A stretch of 64,000 nt of DNA, from positions 1-64,000 of the forward strand of contig NZ_JASCQP010000011.1 in the NCBI RefSeq assembly GCF_030010555.1, in the 5' to 3' direction. This document shows positions 1 through 7,985 of this stretch, one piece after another (position 1 is the first letter of the stretch; every line of letters begins with the position of its first letter). The notes below the pieces were generated by a model. The model searched no databases. It was not told where the DNA came from and saw nothing but the letters and a program-made list of their open reading frames with translations. The position numbers and the translations under genes are program-made. Origin of the DNA: Halomonas rhizosphaerae (GTDB lineage: Bacteria; Pseudomonadota; Gammaproteobacteria; Pseudomonadales; Halomonadaceae).

Positions 1-464
1 AGATAGGCATTCTCCGCCCGCAGATATGCCAGCTCCTCGAGCAGCTCCTCATGGGAGCGCTCACCATCGGAGGGAGGCTCGGGCGGTGGAGATGGGGGCT
101 TCTGGGGCATCGGGCGGCGTCCCGTACGTTTCGGTTCCAAGGCGATTAGGCCACCACTATGGTACTGGCGCTCCCATCTGCCAATAGCGCCAGCGGCACG
201 GATATCAAACAGGGCCTCGGTCTGCCGGATCGACAAGCCGTCGCGCCACATCCTTTCCAGCACCTCGCGCTTGAACGCTGGGCTGTAGTGACGGCGTGTC
301 TGGCACAATCCTGAAGGCCCATGCTGCCGGTACTGCTCCACCCATCGCCTGACCATGGAATAGTCCAGACCAAAGTGGTGGGCGACCACTTCTAGGCCGA
401 CATCCCCATCCAGGTATTGCTGCACCACTTGCAACTTAAAGTGGTCGCTGTACTGGTTCCTCAT
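1..464 (-). CDS. IS3-family transposase OrfA, partial (3' end outside window)
   Basis: About 154 residues are visible. Two successive helix-turn-helix segments are present: residues about 1-55 (MRNQYSDHFKLQVVQQYL... then FGLDYSMVRRWVEQYRQHG) and residues about 60-115 (HYSPAFKREVLERMW... then IRAAGAIGRWERQY). A Pro-rich linker (PQKPPSPPPEPPS) follows, and then the start of a probable leucine-zipper helix (ELLEELAYLRAENAYL). This is the usual layout of IS150-type OrfA, which binds the IS ends; in the family the catalytic OrfAB is made by ribosomal frameshifting. The start ATG is at 464, just inside the IS end. Confidence 0.8.
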   Translation of the reverse strand, partial: MRNQYSDHFKLQVVQQYLDGDVGLEVVAHHFGLDYSMVRRWVEQYRQHGPSGLCQTRRHYSPAFKREVLERMWRDGLSIRQTEALFDIRAAGAIGRWERQYHSGGLIALEPKRTGRRPMPQKPPSPPPEPPSDGERSHEELLEELAYLRAENAY

Positions 465-515
465 AGAAACACCCCGAAGGTTGGATTGGGTGTCCAACTT
501 TCGGGGTGCAGTTCA
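1..515 (-). mobile_element. IS3-family (IS150-like) insertion sequence, one end
   Basis: The element runs off the left edge of the window. Its inner terminus is at about 515: read on the minus strand it begins TGAACTGCACCCCGAAAGTT, which resembles the TG...CA termini of the IS150 subgroup of IS3 elements. An orfA-type transposase reading frame starts 51 bases inside this end. The other terminus, orfB and any target duplication lie outside the window, so completeness cannot be judged. The end lies only about 30 bases from the stop codon of the neighbouring protease gene. Confidence 0.8.
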
Positions 516-544
516 CGATGGCCGGGCGCTGTCGTGTCGTCGGG

Positions 545-3403
545 TCAGTCGTCGTGCTTGGGCAGGGGGGCCAGGTGGCGGCTCAGGGGAAGCACGTCAC
601 TGGGCTCGTCACCCGGGTCGAAGCTGACTCGTGCCACGGCGGCCTTGCGCAGTGCCGGCCAGCCCTCACGCAGCTCCTCGGCCGTCACGGCCAGGGCCCG
701 CTCGGCGATGCGGCGGTGCCGGTCGAAGGTGTTATCACCATAGGCGAGGGTGCGCCACAGGCGGTTGGTACGTCCGGCAAGGCTGGTGTCGCGCTGCATC
801 AGCTCGTCGTGCACGGCCTGGCGGTAGGGGGCCAGGTCCTCATCGTCGAGTGCCTCGAGCCGCTTGGCGAAATCGTCCAGGAAGGCATCGATGCGGGCCT
901 GGATCGCCTCGCTTCCGGTGTCGGGGGACTGCACCAGCAGGCTGATACCCGGCGCGTCCAGCATCGGCGAATAGCCCGCGTTGACCACGTAGCCGAGTTG
1001 CTCCTCGGTGCGCAGGCGCTGGTAGAAGGGGGTCTCCAGCAGCTGGCCCAGCACCGCCAGTCGCGCCTGGCTGTCGAGCGAGCGGTCCGGTCCCTGCAGG
1101 TAGCGCAGTACCAGCGACTCCTCCCGGGTGGTGGCCGGGGTCAGGGCGGGCAGGTCGTCCGCCCGCAGGGGGACGAGATCCGGAATCTCGTCGGCTGCCA
1201 GGGACGGAGAGAGCGCCTCGGCGACCAGCCGGGCCTCGCGCTCGGCGAGCGCGGCGTCGAGGTTGCCCACCGCCATGGCCTCCAGGTGCAGCTCGGCCAG
1301 GAAGCGCTCGCGGAAGTCGCGCAGGTCCTCCACGCCCAGCTCGCGGCTCGCCTCGAGCAGGACATCGGTGGGCCACTGGGGACGCACCAGGGCCTCGGCC
1401 AGGGTGCGGTGGGCCTGCCGGTAGAGGGCATCCTGGGGGGCGTTGCGCCATTCGCGCTGCAGGCGGTAGAGCACCCGGTCGAAGCTCCCCGCGTCGATCT
1501 CGCCCTCCTGCAGCTGGGCGAGCACCCGGGCAATCAGCCGGTCCTGGCGGTCCCGCCAGCCGGAGAACGACAGGGTGATGCCCCGGGCGTGGGCATAGGC
1601 CTCGAAGTCATGGCCGGCCAGGCGTGCCGGGTAGAGGGTCTCATTGAGGCTGTCGCCGAGCCAGCCGGCGAGCAGGCGGGAGAGCGCCGCCTCGCGGGCC
1701 TCTTGGCTGGCGGCGGGGTGCTGCAGGCTGATGCGCCACTCCACCTTGGGGGTGTCGAAGCTGGCATCCGCCTTGTGCCAGAAGCTGAAGCTCGGCTCCT
1801 CGATGCGCTTCTCGGGCACCTCGTCCTGGCCGTCGAGCAGTTCGAGGTCCTCGGCGATGTAGGGATTGGGCTCAGGCAGGGCGAGGCCCGCCAGCGGTTC
1901 GGCGTCGGTCGCGGCCTCGACCTCGCGCCATGGCGCATCGAACCAGGGCGAGACCTTCTCGCCCTCGACGTCCGGGCCGCTGTAGAGTCGCAGCAGCCGT
2001 TCGGGCCGCAGGCCATCGAGCCAGCGCACGATCTGGTCGCGATCGAAGCCGTCCATGCGGTAGGGCGCGACGTTGACATCCGCCAGCGGATAGCGTGACA
2101 GGTTCATGGCCAGCCGCATGGCATCGCTCTGCGGCGAGCCATGCTGCTGGAAGCGGAACTGCTGCTCGGCCAGGCGTGCCTGCTCCTCGTAGCGCCAGGC
2201 TTCCAGGCCGGCGTCGCGGATCTGGTCGATGGCGGCGAACAGGCTTTCCTGGATGCGGTCGAGCCGGTCGGCGCCGGCCGGCGTCAGACTGATGTCCACG
2301 GCGAACAGCGCATGGCGACCGTCGCCGCGGGTCACGCCCGCGGAGAGGCCATCGGCCCAGCCGGCCTCGCGCAGCACCGCGAGCAGGCTGCCCTCGCCCT
2401 CGTGACCGAGCAGGTGGGCCAGGTAGTCGGCCGGCTTGTGGCGGTAGGCCTGCTGGGGGTCGGGCACCGGGAACAGGAAGCTGACCCGCTGGCTGTCGCG
2501 CACCGACTGCATCTCGGCAGCGCGGGGCAGGGTCTCTTCCGCCACCAGCGGCGCCTCGATGACCGGGCGGGAGAGGCCGCGGTCCGGTATCTCGGCGAAG
2601 CGCTCGGTGACCAGTGCCTCCAGGTCATCGAGGGGCTGGGGGGCGACCACGGCCAGGTGCATCACGTTGGCACCATAGTGGTTCTCGTAGAAGTCGATCA
2701 CGCGCTCGCGCAGGCTCGGCTCGCCCTCGGGGCGGTCGGCCAGGGTCTCGCGGCTGCCCACCGAGAAGCCGGTGGTCGGGTGGTCGGGGTTGAGCAGCTC
2801 GTTGAGCACGTCCTGGGCGCGGCGCCCATCCTCGCGGAGTCGGGCCTGGTATTCGGAGTGCACCACGTTGCGCTCGCTCTCCAGCCGGTCGGCGTTGAAC
2901 AGCGGGGCGACGAAGAAGCGGCTGAACCGGTCCAGGGCCCCGGGCAGCGCATCGGGCTCGATGTCGAAGAAGTAGTTGGTGTCGTGGGGGGCGGTGAAGG
3001 CATTGTGGCTGCCCCCGTGGCGTGACAGGTAGGCCTGGTAGGCATCCGACTCGGGATAGGCGTCGGTGCCCAGGAACAGCATGTGCTCGAGGAAGTGGGC
3101 CAGGCCGGCCAGATCCTCCGGGTCCTGGGCGCTGCCCACGCCCACGTTCAGCGAGGCGGCGGCCTGGTCGGCCTCCGGGTCGCTGACCAGCAGCACGCTG
3201 AGGCCGTTGTCGAGGGTCAGCGCACGGTAGTCGCGGTCGTCGTGGGGGCTGACCCGCGGCGAGACGACCTTTTCGATGGCCGCCTCCGCCTCTGGCGCCT
3301 CGGCCCGGGCGGCCAGTCCCGTCATCAGGGACGCGGCCACGGCGAGCCAGGCGAGCAGGCGGACCGGCTGGCGGAAGGGGGCAGGCAAGGGCTGTGTCAT
3401 CAT
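545..3403 (-). CDS. Pitrilysin/insulysin-type zinc metalloprotease (M16), periplasmic
   Basis: 952 residues, the length of protease III (PtrA) and related M16A enzymes. Residues 1-34 look like a signal peptide (hydrophobic LLAWLAVAASLMTGLAARA), so the enzyme should act in the periplasm on peptides and small proteins. The inverted zinc motif HFLEH is at residues 103-107, and the third ligand is probably E184 in VVHSEY, giving the family spacing of HxxEH then 76 residues then E. The peptidase core is followed by inactive M16 repeats, with the usual RTEEQLGYVV segment near the C-terminus. The start ATG overlaps the stop of the upstream SRAP-fold gene (ATGA), implying translational coupling. An IS end lies about 30 bases past the stop. 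Confidence 0.9.
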   Translation of the reverse strand: MMTQPLPAPFRQPVRLLAWLAVAASLMTGLAARAEAPEAEAAIEKVVSPRVSPHDDRDYRALTLDNGLSVLLVSDPEADQAAASLNVGVGSAQDPEDLAGLAHFLEHMLFLGTDAYPESDAYQAYLSRHGGSHNAFTAPHDTNYFFDIEPDALPGALDRFSRFFVAPLFNADRLESERNVVHSEYQARLREDGRRAQDVLNELLNPDHPTTGFSVGSRETLADRPEGEPSLRERVIDFYENHYGANVMHLAVVAPQPLDDLEALVTERFAEIPDRGLSRPVIEAPLVAEETLPRAAEMQSVRDSQRVSFLFPVPDPQQAYRHKPADYLAHLLGHEGEGSLLAVLREAGWADGLSAGVTRGDGRHALFAVDISLTPAGADRLDRIQESLFAAIDQIRDAGLEAWRYEEQARLAEQQFRFQQHGSPQSDAMRLAMNLSRYPLADVNVAPYRMDGFDRDQIVRWLDGLRPERLLRLYSGPDVEGEKVSPWFDAPWREVEAATDAEPLAGLALPEPNPYIAEDLELLDGQDEVPEKRIEEPSFSFWHKADASFDTPKVEWRISLQHPAASQEAREAALSRLLAGWLGDSLNETLYPARLAGHDFEAYAHARGITLSFSGWRDRQDRLIARVLAQLQEGEIDAGSFDRVLYRLQREWRNAPQDALYRQAHRTLAEALVRPQWPTDVLLEASRELGVEDLRDFRERFLAELHLEAMAVGNLDAALAEREARLVAEALSPSLAADEIPDLVPLRADDLPALTPATTREESLVLRYLQGPDRSLDSQARLAVLGQLLETPFYQRLRTEEQLGYVVNAGYSPMLDAPGISLLVQSPDTGSEAIQARIDAFLDDFAKRLEALDDEDLAPYRQAVHDELMQRDTSLAGRTNRLWRTLAYGDNTFDRHRRIAERALAVTAEELREGWPALRKAAVARVSFDPGDEPSDVLPLSRHLAPLPKHDD

Positions 3404-4086
3404 CGCTCCTGTGGGACGGGGTGGCGCAGCATGGGCCCGATGGGATGGGCGCAGGCCGGATCCTGGTTGGCGGGGTCATTCACACGTCTTGATACCGGAA
3501 AGGCGCCAAACAGTTCCCCGGGAGCGGGCGCAAGAAGCGCCTGCGCTTCCGCCATCGGGGTCTGGGGGTCGAGCCAGCGTTGGGCCTCGGCGGGGTCGAT
3601 CACCGCTGGCAGTCGGTCGGTGAGCGGGGCGAGCAGTGGCCCCGTGGGCACCGTGATCAGCGCCATGGAATCATTGTACTCGCTCAGGGTGGTATGGAAG
3701 CGGCACCAGAGTCCCGCCAGCAGCAGCGGGCCCCGGTCGACGCGGGTCACCAGGAAGGGCTGCTTGAAGCGTGGCTGCGGCTTCCACACGTAGATGCCGC
3801 TGGCCGGCACCAGGCAGCGGCGCGCGCCGAAGGCCTCGCGGAACATGGGGCGGGCCGTCAGTGCCTCGGCCCGGGCACAGTGGGGCGCATGGTCGAGCAC
3901 CTTCAGCCAGGGGGGCGTGAGCCCCCAGAAGGCATTCACCAGGCGCGGCCGCCCCCCTTCCAGGCGCACGATCGACAGGGGGCGACGCGGCGCCAGATTG
4001 GCGCCGGTGACCAGGGTGGTCTCGGCGACCAGGTCGGGCAGCAGGCGCTCGAGCTCGAGGGGGGCGATGTGCAGTCGGCCGGCCAT
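3400..4086 (-). CDS. SRAP-fold protein (YedK/HMCES family) lacking the catalytic residues
   Basis: 228 residues from ATG 4086, chosen because GGAG lies about 9 bases upstream and the protein then begins MAGR, aligned with the universal MCGR. SRAP proteins self-process to expose Cys2 and crosslink to abasic sites in single-stranded DNA. Recognisable blocks are FWGLTPPW (about 53-60), CARAEAL (70-76), RCLVPASGIYVWKP (90-103), TDRLPAVI (156-163) and PVSRRVN. All four positions known to be catalytic in the family differ: Cys2 is Ala, the Asn of NARxE is Cys70, the Glu of GxYEW is Val100 and the His of HxRxP is Thr156. The fold and Arg4 are kept. It may bind DNA without crosslinking, or do something else. 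It is coupled to the downstream protease gene. Confidence 0.8.
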   Translation of the reverse strand: MAGRLHIAPLELERLLPDLVAETTLVTGANLAPRRPLSIVRLEGGRPRLVNAFWGLTPPWLKVLDHAPHCARAEALTARPMFREAFGARRCLVPASGIYVWKPQPRFKQPFLVTRVDRGPLLLAGLWCRFHTTLSEYNDSMALITVPTGPLLAPLTDRLPAVIDPAEAQRWLDPQTPMAEAQALLAPAPGELFGAFPVSRRVNDPANQDPACAHPIGPMLRHPVPQER

Positions 4087-4171
4087 GGGGTCTCCGGGGT
4101 GGTGGGGCGTCAGGGTAACCAAGTCGACCCGGCGAGAAAAGCGGCGAACGGGCGGTGATCCTGTCCCCGGC

Positions 4172-4217
4172 TTGCATCGTCATTCGTGTGGGATATCCTG
4201 TCGAAAACAGTGTTCGA
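4172..4217 (+). promoter_or_regulatory. Putative promoter and operator of the TetR-family gene
   Basis: TTGCAT (4172-4177), a 16-base spacer and TATCCT (4194-4199) resemble a sigma-70 promoter reading toward the regulator. Immediately downstream is an inverted repeat, TCGAA-AACAGTG-TTCGA (4201-4217), placed over the expected transcription start. This position suits autorepression. The region also separates the regulator from the divergent SRAP/protease operon, so that operon could be controlled from the same site. Confidence 0.4.
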
Positions 4218-4275
4218 TGAGAGTATCCTTGTCGCCCGACCCGCGATGCCCGCGACTCTTCCTGCGAGGAAACCG

Positions 4276-4893
4276 ATGGCCCGTCCCAGACAGCATGCCC
4301 CCGAGGCACTCCATGCTCAGGTCATGGCCGCATGCGATGCCTGGCTGCAGGAGCATCCGGCCCACACGCTGTCGCTGCGTGCCCTCGCCCGGGAGGTCGG
4401 CTGTGCGCCGAGCACCCTGCTCAAGCTCTACGGCAGCTTCGGGAACCTGCTGCAGCACGTCAACATCGAGACCCTGGCGCGCCTGCGCGGGGTGATCGAG
4501 CCGCTGCTGGCCGACATCGCCCCCGAGGAGCGGCTCAAGGCGCTGGCCAGCGCCTACTGGCAGTTCGCCCGCCAGGATGCCTATCGCTGGCAACTGCTGT
4601 TCGACTATCCCCTGGCCCAGGAGGGGGAACTGGACCAGCGCCAGAACGAGATGATCGAGGGCCTCTTCCTGCGCGTCGAGGCGACCCTCAAGGAGTACCA
4701 GCCGGCGCTGGACGACCTTGAGGCACGGCGGCTGAGCCGCACCCTCTGGGGCAGCGTCCATGGCCTGGTCCAGCTGGGGCTCAACGAGCGCCTCGGCTAC
4801 TGGCAGGGTGAGCCGCTGGAGGTGCGCGAGCTGCTCGACCAGCTGCTCGCGACCATCCTGGCCGGCCTCAGGCACGCGCCCGGCGTGACGTGA
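4276..4893 (+). CDS. TetR/AcrR-family transcriptional regulator with WHG-type C-terminal domain
   Basis: 205 residues from ATG 4276, which has GAGGA about 6 bases upstream; longer in-frame starts lack a clear ribosome binding site. The N-terminal helix-turn-helix is at about residues 28-62 (LSLRALAREVGCAPSTLLKL then YGSFGNLL). The C-terminal ligand domain contains LWGSVHGLVQLG, the W-x-x-x-H-G signature of one TetR C-terminal class. The stop overlaps the start of the acyltransferase gene (TGATG), so the two are co-translated. The effector is unknown; a lipid-related ligand is a guess from the neighbour alone. A palindrome just upstream may be its own operator. Confidence 0.8.
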   Translation: MARPRQHAPEALHAQVMAACDAWLQEHPAHTLSLRALAREVGCAPSTLLKLYGSFGNLLQHVNIETLARLRGVIEPLLADIAPEERLKALASAYWQFARQDAYRWQLLFDYPLAQEGELDQRQNEMIEGLFLRVEATLKEYQPALDDLEARRLSRTLWGSVHGLVQLGLNERLGYWQGEPLEVRELLDQLLATILAGLRHAPGVT

Positions 4894-5597
4894 TGACCCC
4901 CTGGCTATGGGGGGTCACGAGCCTGGCGGTAGTGGCGGGGAGCTGGCGACTGGCCAGTGCGCCCCGCCCCTTCCTGCGCTGGCTGGTCTTCCTGCTGGTC
5001 CATCTCGTCTATCGGCTGCGATTCCGCGGTCGACACCACATTCCCCCGCGTGGCCCGGCCATCGTCGTCTGCAACCACGTCAGTTTCATGGATGCCCTGG
5101 TAGTGGGCGGGGCAAGCCCCCGGCCGCTGCGCTTCCTGATGGACAAGCCGATCTACGAGTCGCCCTGGCTCAACTGGCTGTTCCGCCTGGTGGGGGCCAT
5201 TCCCGTGGATGCCGACCGTCGCGATCCGGGCAGCGTGCGCCATGCGCTGGTCGAGGTCAGCCGCGCGCTGCGCCAGGGCGAGGTGGTGATGGTGTTTCCC
5301 GAAGGACGCCTGACGCCGGACGGCGAGATGCACCCCTTTCGCCGCGGCCTCGAGCTGATCCTGGCCCGGGATGCGGTGCCAGTGGTGCCCGCCGGGCTGG
5401 CCGGCCTCTGGGGCTCCTGGACCTCGCACCATGGCGGTAAGGCGCTGACCCGGCCGCCTCGCCGGTTCCGGGCGCGGGTGGCCCTCTTCTTCGGTGAGCC
5501 CATGCCGGCCGGCGAGGCGAGCCGGCGCAACGTCGAGGCACGGGTGCGGGCACTCAAGGCCGAGGCCGAGGGCTGGGCCGACAGCGCGCGGAGGTAG
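4893..5597 (+). CDS. 1-acyl-sn-glycerol-3-phosphate acyltransferase-like protein (PlsC family)
   Basis: 234 residues. Family motifs are in order: NHVSFMD (HX4D active site, about residues 59-65), the acyl-acceptor block near VGAIPVDAD (about 108-116) and FPEGRLTPDG (about 143-152). The N-terminal hydrophobic stretch suggests attachment to the inner membrane. It should transfer an acyl chain to lysophosphatidic acid or a related lysolipid. ATG 4893 overlaps the TetR stop codon; a GTG at 4890 is an alternative start. Whether this is the main PlsC or an auxiliary paralogue cannot be told. It ends 3 bases from the convergent corB-like gene. Confidence 0.85.
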   Translation: MTPWLWGVTSLAVVAGSWRLASAPRPFLRWLVFLLVHLVYRLRFRGRHHIPPRGPAIVVCNHVSFMDALVVGGASPRPLRFLMDKPIYESPWLNWLFRLVGAIPVDADRRDPGSVRHALVEVSRALRQGEVVMVFPEGRLTPDGEMHPFRRGLELILARDAVPVVPAGLAGLWGSWTSHHGGKALTRPPRRFRARVALFFGEPMPAGEASRRNVEARVRALKAEAEGWADSARR

Positions 5598-5600
5598 GGG

Positions 5601-6884
5601 TCAGCCGCGGCGCGGGGGGCGCCGCACCGGCTGCCAGCAGCGTGCCGCGGTGATCAGGTTGTCGCGGACCTCGAGGATCTCCATGCGCACGCTGCCGATC
5701 TGCAGGCAGGCCGGCCCGTCGGGGAAGGACTCCAGGTGCTCGAGGATCACGCCATTGAGGGTCTTGGGGCCATCCGTGGGCAGCAGCCAGCCCAGCGCCT
5801 TGTTGATGTCGCGGATGTTGGCGGTGCCGTCGATCACGTGGCTGCCGTCTTCCTGCGGATGGATCTCCTGGTCCAGGCCCGCCACGTCGGTGGTGAACTC
5901 GCCGACGATCTCCTCGAGGATGTCCTCCAGGGTCACCAGCCCCTCCACATCGCCGTACTCGTCCACCACGATGCCGATGCGCCGCTTCTGCTTCTGGAAG
6001 TTGAGCAACTGGGTATGCAGCGGGGTGGACTCGGGGATGAAGTAGGGCTCGCGGGCCTCCTGGACGATGGCCGCCTTGGTCACCTCGCCGCGGGACAGGA
6101 AGCGCGCCGCATTGCGCAGGTGGAGCATGCCGATGATGTTGTTGATGTCGCCCTTGTAGACCGGTACCCGGGTGTGCTGGCTGGTGCGGATGCGGGCCAG
6201 GATCTCCTCCAGGTCGTCGTCCAGGTCGAGGCCCATCACCTCGTGGCGCGGCACCATGATGTCGTTGACGGTGACGTTCTCGAGGTCGAGGATCGACAGC
6301 AGCATCGCCTGGTGGCGGCGCGGGATCAGGGTGCCGGCCTCGTGCACCACGGTGCGTAGCTCGTCGCGGGTCAGGTTGTCGGCGCCCCCGTCGATGTTCC
6401 TGACCCCCAGCAGGCGCAGCAGGCCATTGGAGATCGCGTTGACCAGCCATACCAGCGGGTAGAGCAGCTTGAGCAGCGGCTCGAGCACCAGCGAGGCAGG
6501 GTAGGCGATGCGCTCCGGCTTCACCGCCGCATAGGTCTTGGGGCCCACCTCGGCGAAGATCAGGATCACGATGGTGAGGATCAGCGGGGCGATGGCCGGG
6601 CCGGTCACCTCGCCGAAGAAATGGATGGCGACTACCGTGGCGATGGCCGCGGCCAGGTTGTTGACCAGGTTGTTGCCGATCAGGATCACGCCGATCAGCC
6701 GGTCGGGGCGGGCCAGCAGACGCAGCACGCGCTGGGCGGCGCGCTCACCGCTGTTCGCCTGGTGGCTCAGGCGATAGCGGTTGATCGACATCATCCCGGT
6801 CTCGGAACTGGAGAAGAAGGCGGAAAGACAGATGAGCAGAAACAGCAGGCCGAACAGCAGTCCCAGCGGGAAGTCGTCACTCAA
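5601..6884 (-). CDS. corB: CNNM/CorB-type membrane protein with CBS pair (YfjD family)
   Basis: 427 residues in the expected order: a DUF21/CNNM membrane domain with several hydrophobic helices (about 1-185), a tandem CBS pair (about 200-320, including ILDLENVTVNDIMVPRHEV and the GIVVDEYGDVEGLVTLEDIL block) and a C-terminal CorC_HlyC domain (about 335-420, GxxxIDGTANIRDIN). Family members are linked to magnesium or cobalt efflux. It lies downstream of ypjD on the same strand and divergent from ffh, the same arrangement as ffh-ypjD-yfjD in Escherichia coli. That synteny supports the name. Confidence 0.88.
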   Translation of the reverse strand: MSDDFPLGLLFGLLFLLICLSAFFSSSETGMMSINRYRLSHQANSGERAAQRVLRLLARPDRLIGVILIGNNLVNNLAAAIATVVAIHFFGEVTGPAIAPLILTIVILIFAEVGPKTYAAVKPERIAYPASLVLEPLLKLLYPLVWLVNAISNGLLRLLGVRNIDGGADNLTRDELRTVVHEAGTLIPRRHQAMLLSILDLENVTVNDIMVPRHEVMGLDLDDDLEEILARIRTSQHTRVPVYKGDINNIIGMLHLRNAARFLSRGEVTKAAIVQEAREPYFIPESTPLHTQLLNFQKQKRRIGIVVDEYGDVEGLVTLEDILEEIVGEFTTDVAGLDQEIHPQEDGSHVIDGTANIRDINKALGWLLPTDGPKTLNGVILEHLESFPDGPACLQIGSVRMEILEVRDNLITAARCWQPVRRPPRRG

Positions 6885-6960
6885 GTCGAAGGGTCCTCAA
6901 AGGCGTATCAGGCTCGAGTTGTAGGGGGTCGGTCATCCGGTGTCAAGGCGCGTGCCGGCG

Positions 6961-7761
6961 TCAGCCGCGGTCGAGCAGGATCTCCAGCACGAACTTGCTG
7001 CCGAAGTAGGCGATCAGCAGCACCAGGCAGCCCCCCAGGGTCCAGCGGACCGCCCGCATGCCTCGCCAGCCCAGCCGGTGGTGGCTGAACAGCAGGGTGG
7101 CGAAGATCACCCAGGCGGCCAGCGAGAGGATCGACTTGTGGGCCAGGTGCTGGGCGAACATGTTGTCGAGGAACAGGAAGCCGCTGACGATCGACAGGGT
7201 CAGCAGGACCATGCCGGCCCAGATCAGCTCGAAGAGGATCCGCTCCATGGTGGTCAGCGGCGGCAGCGACTGGACCACGCCGCGGATATGGTGGTGGCGC
7301 AGCGCCTGGTTCTGGACGCCGAGCAGCACCGCCTGGATGGCGGCGATGGCCAGCAGCGCGAAGGCCAGCGCGGAGCTCAGGGCGTGCAGGGCGATCCCCG
7401 GTGTCATGCCGGCTCCACGCTCGGGGCTCGGCAGGCCGACGGCCAGCAGCAGGGTCAGGCCGGCCAGCGGCAGCAGGCCGGTGGCGACGTTGAGCACCGG
7501 CTTGACGAGGCTGACCACCAGCAGCACCAGGACGGCCAGGCCGCTGGCCAGCACCGCGCTGGTCGAGAGCCCGGGCAGCAGGGAGTCGCCGCGGACCAGC
7601 AGCGCAGCGGCCAGGGGCAGGTGGCAGAGCAGGCCGAGCAGGCCCAGGACTCGCACCAGCATGGCGCGGGGCGGCACTCGCCGGGCCAGGGTCAGCCCCT
7701 GCCAGGAGGCGGCACCGAGATAGAAGATGAAGGCCATGACGGCAAGTGATAGCGGCTGCAT
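6961..7761 (-). CDS. ypjD: Cytochrome c assembly-like inner membrane protein YpjD
   Basis: 266 residues with about eight hydrophobic helices and the CcsA/CcmC-like fold. The C-terminal block KSILSLAAWVIFATLLFSHH, then the GWRG motif and IAYFGSKFV, closely resembles Escherichia coli YpjD (also called CorE), as does the GIALHALSSALAFALLAIAA segment. Its biochemical role is unsettled; links to magnesium or cobalt resistance alongside YfjD/CorB have been proposed. It is transcribed away from ffh and toward the corB-like gene, 76 bases away, probably as one operon. A second in-frame ATG eight codons in is possible. Confidence 0.85.
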   Translation of the reverse strand: MQPLSLAVMAFIFYLGAASWQGLTLARRVPPRAMLVRVLGLLGLLCHLPLAAALLVRGDSLLPGLSTSAVLASGLAVLVLLVVSLVKPVLNVATGLLPLAGLTLLLAVGLPSPERGAGMTPGIALHALSSALAFALLAIAAIQAVLLGVQNQALRHHHIRGVVQSLPPLTTMERILFELIWAGMVLLTLSIVSGFLFLDNMFAQHLAHKSILSLAAWVIFATLLFSHHRLGWRGMRAVRWTLGGCLVLLIAYFGSKFVLEILLDRG

Positions 7762-7886
7762 CGATCGCTGTCCGTGCGCCTTCGCCAGCGCTGGTGGTAG
7801 GGAATGGAGCCGCTACTATACCGAATCCGCTTGGCCGCGCACAGCATGTCGGTGCCCCTCGCGGGGCCGGGAATGCCCGCCATGCA

Positions 7887-7915
7887 TGGAGACTGGCGGC
7901 CACAGGGCGTATAAT
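7887..7915 (+). promoter_or_regulatory. Putative ffh promoter
   Basis: A perfect -10 hexamer TATAAT lies at 7910-7915, with TGGAGA 17 bases upstream at 7887-7892 (four of six matches to the -35 consensus). It reads toward ffh, whose start is 71 bases downstream. The rest of the 224-base ypjD-ffh interval shows no gene. Confidence 0.5.
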
Positions 7916-7985
7916 TTTCGACCATTGCAGGGAGCCCCCGGTCGGTGCCGGGTAGGCTCTCCGGCCATCGTGAGTGGAGAGGCCC

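Noticed and set aside
506..2098. Long plus-strand open frame (about 530 codons) antisense to the protease gene
   Set aside because: High-GC coding sequence produces long open antisense frames. The product is Gly/Gln/Val-rich with no domain, and the minus strand carries a clear M16 protease.
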